Assembly (NCBI RefSeq): GCF_964355755.1
Contig: NC_092672.1
Location: 6,698,001 to 6,758,000, forward strand
Direction of reading: 5' to 3'
Origin: Antedon mediterranea
Taxonomy: Eukaryota > Echinodermata > Crinoidea > Comatulida > Antedonidae
DNA: 60,000 nt
Position numbers and translations under genes: made by a program. This document shows positions 55,726 to 60,000 of the stretch, in pieces. The notes below the pieces were generated by a model that made no database searches, had not been told where the DNA came from, and saw only the letters and a list, made by a program, of their open reading frames with translations. Every line of letters starts with the position of its first letter. Position 1 is the stretch's first letter.

Positions 55726-55883
55726 CTAAGTGCTGTTACATATAGGATACTCAGACGGCTCCTCTTCTATCGATAACTGTTTGCGAAGATATTGGATGGA
55801 AAGTTGGTGGGTTTCTTCATTGTCGTCCGCACATCTGGTTAGAAGTTGATCAAGATGTTTTAGGGCACACTGTAGGCACACTC
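55726..55883 (-). CDS. Last coding exon of unidentified minus-strand gene
   Basis: On the minus strand, acceptor ctattatag precedes 55883; two bases complete a Gly codon with the preceding exon. It reads VCLQCALKHLDQLLTRCADD, then NEETHQLSIQYLRKQLSIEE, and ends ...PICNST at TAG (55726-55728). The pattern of Leu and charged residues suggests helices of a HEAT- or coiled-coil-like protein, but I do not recognise the family. The phase (1) matches the donor at 56682. Confidence 0.65.
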
Positions 55884-56681
55884 CTATAATAGTAGTAATG
55901 ATAGTAATAATTATTATTGCTGTTCCTAAAGTTAACACAATGATACGCAGTTAACACAATGATATGCAGTTAACACAATTATATGCATTTAACACAATGA
56001 TATGCATTTAACACAATTATATACAGTTAACACAATTATATACAGTTAACACAATGATATGCAGTTAACACAATGATATGCAGTTAACACAATTATATGC
56101 AGTTAACACAATGATATGCAGTTAACACAATTATATACAGTTAACACAATGATATGCAGTTAACACAATGATATGCAGTTAACACAATGATATGCAGTTA
56201 ACACAATGATGCAGTTAACACAATGATATGCAGTTAAACACATGAACATGGCTTGTGGTTCTAATATGTGCAAAAATAGCATTTTAGTATTATTATTCCA
56301 GTCAAGTCATGCACTCAACATTGGTATAAAAAAAGCATAATTCTTGTAAAGAGCTATGGACATTGAGACAGATATGTAATATCTTAGTATCTAATATGCC
56401 AACAATATATTTTCCTTAATAAATAATATTATGTAATAGTGTATTTAAATGTCAAAGGTATATATGAATTTAACCTACCATTTTGCTTGTATACAATTTC
56501 ATTTAATACTTCTAAAATTTCAGTAATTTTAATATTAAATTCATAGGAGACCTTGGTTTAGTTAAAGAAAAATTGGGTTTATATGAAAAAGGTGTCAAAT
56601 GTTGTGCGAGGTGCTGCACCATAAATGTAAATGTTCCATTTTAATGTAAATATGAAATATAAAATCATCAAACAATTTTAC
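55884..56681 (-). other. Last intron of the minus-strand gene, with 19-bp array
   Basis: gtaaaa donor and ttatag acceptor on the minus strand. It contains the tandem array at 55931-56236; the array starts only about 50 bp upstream of the acceptor in transcript terms. Confidence 0.65.
55931..56236 (+). repeat. 19-bp minisatellite, about 16 units
   Basis: Unit cagttaacacaatgatatg with variants (aattatatg, atttaacac). Each unit carries a gttaac palindrome. Some units alternate gatatg and tatatac in a loose pattern. Confidence 0.92.
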
Positions 56682-56803
56682 CTTTACTGTCATCTACTGA
56701 AATCATAATGAACTTTTTGTATTTGCTCATATAGGTTTCTAATTTGACCTCATTGGCCTTCCATACTTGTTCCAAACCTTGTATATCTTCAAACTTCAAC
56801 AGA
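56682..56803 (-). CDS. Penultimate coding exon of unidentified minus-strand gene
   Basis: Minus-strand acceptor catctctgcag before 56803, donor aaag-gtaaaa at 56682. 122 nt: one base, 40 codons, one base. It reads LLKFEDIQGLEQVWKANEVK then LETYMSKYKKFIMISVDDSK. An upstream AG (exon from 56832) would also keep this frame open but would not match the phase of the preceding exon. Lys/Glu-rich, predicted helical; no domain recognised. Confidence 0.68.
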
Positions 56804-57377
56804 CTGCAGAGATGACACAGGGTTTGACAAAGCTGTAAATATATAAAATACATACAAAATCTTGAATACAAAATTAAAACAAACTGGTTAAACAATAAAG
56901 ATGAGTAGAAAAAAACTAGTTCAAAATAGAACTAGCTTAAACTCAATTTGGCTGTTTGAACTTGAATCAGTTGCTTAAGCTTGAGTCTGTTTGCTGAATC
57001 TCAAGTTGGCTGCTTAAACTTGAGCCTGCTTAAACTCAAGTTGGCTGCTTAAACTTGAGTCTGTTTCTTAAACTCAAGTTAGCTGCTTAAACTCAAATTG
57101 GCTGCTGAAACTTAAGTTTTTGCATACACCTGCATCTGTTGCTTAAACTCAAGCTAGCTGCTTGTGAGTCAGGTACTTAAACTTAAGTTTGCTGGCCATT
57201 TGAACACTTGGCTTTTTCACATTTTTTTTCTCTGTATGTTATGTATGTTTTTTTTTCCTTGGGATCTTGCATTTGACAAAGTAATCCCACATTCTAATTT
57301 TCAGATAGATAACATGCCTAAGAAACTGTGTTTGATGCTAATACGGTAGTTTTAAAATGATAAAGGTTTTAAATTAC
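56804..57377 (-). other. Intron of the minus-strand gene with palindromic repeat
   Basis: gtaatt donor, ctgcag acceptor. It contains the 'aaactcaagtt/aacttgagtct' repeat at 56935-57195. Confidence 0.6.
56935..57195. repeat. Degenerate repeat of alternating inverted 11-mers
   Basis: 'taaactcaagttggctgctt' and 'aaacttgagtctg' modules alternate; each aaactcaag is followed by its complement cttgagttt-like form, giving a run of potential small hairpins. The period is about 18-20 bp but irregular. Confidence 0.75.
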
Positions 57378-57549
57378 CGGGTGAGCAGTTTGCTGAATGA
57401 GCGACGTGCAAACTCATCTATCAATATCAGATCTACATGAATATTCCACATTGCAAAGGTAATTCTCATTGAAATTTGACGGGTGACATAACGAGTAAAG
57501 ACATACAATATGAATCGAACAAGAGGTATTAAAACGATGTTGAAGGTAC
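57378..57549 (-). CDS. Third-last coding exon of unidentified minus-strand gene
   Basis: Minus-strand acceptor atcatactcaag before 57549, donor acccg-gtaatt at 57378. 172 nt: two bases, 56 codons, two bases; joins the 56803 acceptor in phase 2 to give an Arg codon. Reads TFNIVLIPLVRFILYVFTRY, VTRQISMRITFAMWNIHVDL, ILIDEFARRSFSKLLT. Hydrophobic and basic, helical in appearance. It could instead begin at the ATG at 57569-57571. The identity of the protein is unknown to me. Confidence 0.55.
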
Positions 57550-57635
57550 CTTGAGTATGATAAATATACATCAGAGAGGAATGGTAGATGAAGTATCATT
57601 GGTAATGACAGTAACAAAGAGGATTTTGATAGCTA

Positions 57636-57911
57636 CACATGATTAATGTTAATCATAATGTTCAAATGACAGAAAAAAATAATGATATATTTTGTATATA
57701 ATATGTGATAAAAACACTTATTTTTGATAAAACATGATTTTAATCATAATTTTCAAATGAAACAAAAAAATAATGATATATTTTGTATTAATATGTGACA
57801 AAAACACTTATTTTGTATAAAACATTAATAATAATGTTCAAATGACATAAAAAAAATAATGATATATTTTGCATAATACTACTGTATGTGACAAAAAACT
57901 TATTTCTGATA
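57636..57911 (+). repeat. Three tandem units of about 90-95 bp
   Basis: Each unit has 'aat.ttcaaatga.a..aaaa', 'aataatgatatattttg' and 'gtga.aaaaa(ca)cttattt'. It lies upstream of the minus-strand exons. Confidence 0.8.
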
Positions 57912-58028
57912 AGTTGAAGCTTTAAAGAATGCAGCAATTTTATGGTGTACAGCTTTTATTTTTAATATTGATGTATTTTTTAATAACATTTTATTTAATA
58001 TTTGTAACTTTTTAAATAGTCTTAATAG

Positions 58029-58264
58029 CTTTTAATGTATTGTCTGCTTTGTGTGGTGTTCATTTTGGATACTGTATATATCCTTACCACTGATAATGAA
58101 GTGCCACTGGATGAAAATCATTTGATGCAGTTAATAGAAATGCCTATTCAAATAAGATGCGTTATTCAGTCAATAACTCATATGGCACTCAACATTCTGA
58201 GAACATCAAAACATTATTGTTTGAAGTCTAGACTTTTGATATTAAGTCTGTGTTTTGCACTAAG
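58029..58264 (+). CDS. Candidate exon of a second, unidentified gene on the + strand
   Basis: Acceptor cttaatag before 58029 (or translation start at ATG 58035) and donor ctaag-gtgatt after 58264; 236 nt open. Reads MYCLLCVVFILDTVYILTTD, NEVPLDENHLMQLIEMPIQI, RCVIQSITHMALNILRTSKH, YCLKSRLLILSLCFAL. The second part has the helix-turn pattern of HEAT/ARM proteins and better codon structure than random frames here. The acceptor lacks a good pyrimidine tract. No partner exon was found, and it points away from the minus-strand gene. Confidence 0.4.
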
Positions 58265-59554
58265 GTGATTTACCATTTATTTACCATGAATGTTTTATAC
58301 TGTATGTATCTGTTATTTTAGAGTTTCTAAGAAACATGGTATTGGATTTTAGTTGACAGTTAATCAATGGCTTTTAAAACCAATCTTCAACAGTCCTAAA
58401 ATTTCACAGCCGTTCTGCACAAAATACAACACATTAGGCAGCATCTATCATTGATCAATCAATCAATGGCCATATAAATACATGGAGAAAATTCATTGCA
58501 AAATAAAAAAAAAATAAAATTAGTCCTAAGTTTGCTTAGTAACATGTTTATAAAATAATTGAAAGCATTCTTTATATAAACAAAATATAATGTGTCCTTT
58601 TTTGAGTTGTTGTTAAAACTCAGAGTTTAGTAGGATGTGAATGTTTTGGCAATTTTTGATAACATTCTTGAACCTGTTTAAAGGGTGGGGTTTTGTCGTC
58701 AATGTCTTTATTAGCTGCTTAAACTTTAAAATGATATAATATTTTACTATGTATGAAACATAATATACTTGATAACATCAATTACAAGTATAACTCTGAA
58801 TGAATTTTTGTTCATTAGAAATAATGATGTCAAATGTTCTGGTGGACATTCACAAGTACATTCCTCTAATAGTACCTTACCATTAATTAATATAATTAAT
58901 GTCATTTTATTGGTCTAATTGCGGAACTACTGAACGACAAGTAGATAAAATCACTGTACTGGTTCGAAGTAAATGAAATGTTTGTAAAGAAAAATTGCAC
59001 CTAAGATTAGTTAGATTATTTGATTGATGGATTTCAAAATAACGAGGCAGCATCAATCATTGAGATTCCTTCCGATTAAAAAATAATAAATTTAGGTAAC
59101 AAAATTCATTTAAAAAAAAATGTTTTGAATAACAACTTAGTTTAAAATATTGATATTTTTTTTCTTTCTACAAATATTTTAGAAATGCATATTTCTTTAC
59201 AGGAACTTTAAATGGTGAAGAAAAAATTTACTTTTCAATGACCATTTATATGTTGTCTTGGAATAAATAATGATTTAATATTACGCATGTGTTGACAGAT
59301 GAACAAATGATTTATACAAATTTTACTATTACAATTAAAACGAAATGAATACAGTGTTTAATTAATTCACTTTATAATTAAGTGCCTTGAAGGAATGTCT
59401 GTAAACTGGGATATACCCAAAGGAGGATCCCAAACTGAAACAAGACTTCAAGCAATTCATTAAAGACAAATCTCAAGACAATATAATAATAATGGCATAC
59501 TTTTAATAGTGAACTCCTATTTTTTTTATATGTGATTTAAAAAAAACAAACTAC
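58265..59554. other. Stretch with nothing recognised
   Basis: AT-rich. Short open pieces around 59400-59480 on both strands lack usable splice sites. Confidence 0.55.
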
Positions 59555-59572
59555 TACAGTACTACTACAATG

Positions 59573-59756
59573 TCACATTTGGAGACGTTTTCGAAAAAAC
59601 TTGTTAACATAAAAACACCAAAGTGCTTAATAGCTTCAAATCGCATTTGGAGACGTTTTAGACTATTTTGAGCATTTCGATCTAACTTTTCACTCAAAAA
59701 TATCAAAGTACACAAAATAGCTTAATATCGTATTTATAAACGTTTTAGACCATTAT
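59573..59756 (+). repeat. Short tandem repeat, two to three diverged units of 70-90 bp
   Basis: 'catttggagacgtttt' at about 59575 and 59644, and 'tatttataaacgttttagac' near 59732, with 'caaagt.c..aatagctt' between. Confidence 0.65.
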
Positions 59757-59840
59757 TACCTTATTTATTATTTTGCTATTACATATCAATATAGTGAATA
59801 CAATTTGTAATATTTGTTTGTTTTATCTTTATACTGGGTG

Positions 59841-60000
59841 ACCTCTTCAGTCAAAGACTGATCTCCCAGAGGGCCCAGTTGGTGACCAGTGGCTGTGATG
59901 TCTACTACACCGGGGTACCCCCTACTCGTCTCGAAAGATGTACTAGGTTCTTTAAAGTGCACACGAGCAAGTTGTGTACACTGGACCTACGGTTTATAGT
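59841..60000 (-). mobile_element. SINE-like repeat, cut by the window end
   Basis: 'accggggtaccccctactcg', 'tgtactaggttctttaaagt', 'gcacacgagcaagttgtgta', 'cactggacctacggtttata' match the first half of the 14.33-14.59 kb copy. The tRNA-like half would lie beyond 60000. The strand is tentative, by analogy with that copy. Confidence 0.65.

Noticed and set aside
56804-56832. Longer version of the penultimate minus-strand exon (start at 56832)
   Set aside because: The frame is open but the phase does not match the donor at 57378; the acceptor at 56804 does match.
59400-59480. Short open pieces near the window end as exons
   Set aside because: No usable acceptor/donor pair on either strand.

Overview
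This is AT-rich eukaryotic DNA with short exons, GT-AG introns, several miniature inverted-repeat element families, 5S rRNA-derived repeats and decayed non-LTR retrotransposon tails. It most likely comes from an invertebrate animal. A marine deuterostome such as an echinoderm is my guess, from the close P2X4-like gene and the 5S-derived repeats, but the window does not prove it.

The one gene I recognise is a P2X purinoceptor (ATP-gated cation channel) on the + strand, from 3162 to at least 24777. Nine consecutive exons join in phase and cover the end of the first membrane segment, the whole extracellular domain with all ten conserved cysteines and the main ATP-contact residues, the second membrane segment and the start of the cytoplasmic tail. 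The first exon, with the N-terminal tail and most of TM1, is not visible and probably lies upstream. The 3' end is unresolved: there are candidate tail exons at 27303, 27842 and 29812. The 27842 exon carries a second open frame with a Cys-rich pattern that recalls the P2X7 C-terminal (ballast) domain.

A second gene runs on the - strand at 55726-57549. Its last three coding exons join in phase and end at a stop codon; the product is a probably helical protein I do not recognise. A further candidate exon on the + strand (58029-58264) may belong to a different gene, head-to-head with or overlapping it.

Everything else is intronic or intergenic. Intron 3 of the P2X gene (6.4-18.8 kb) holds a 21-bp minisatellite, a cluster of one inverted-repeat family that includes a copy inserted in another copy, tandem duplications, a tRNA-like repeat, a LINE 3' end and a 5S-derived copy. 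The 28-55 kb stretch has no gene I can support. It holds two TA-flanked miniature inverted-repeat families (A and B), a third long-TIR element, perfect hairpins, a roughly 115-bp tandem repeat, an 18-bp G-rich array flanked by inverted units, and a satellite of about 124-bp monomers with an exact 373-bp higher-order period. The - strand gene's introns carry a 19-bp array and a palindromic 'aaactcaagtt' repeat.
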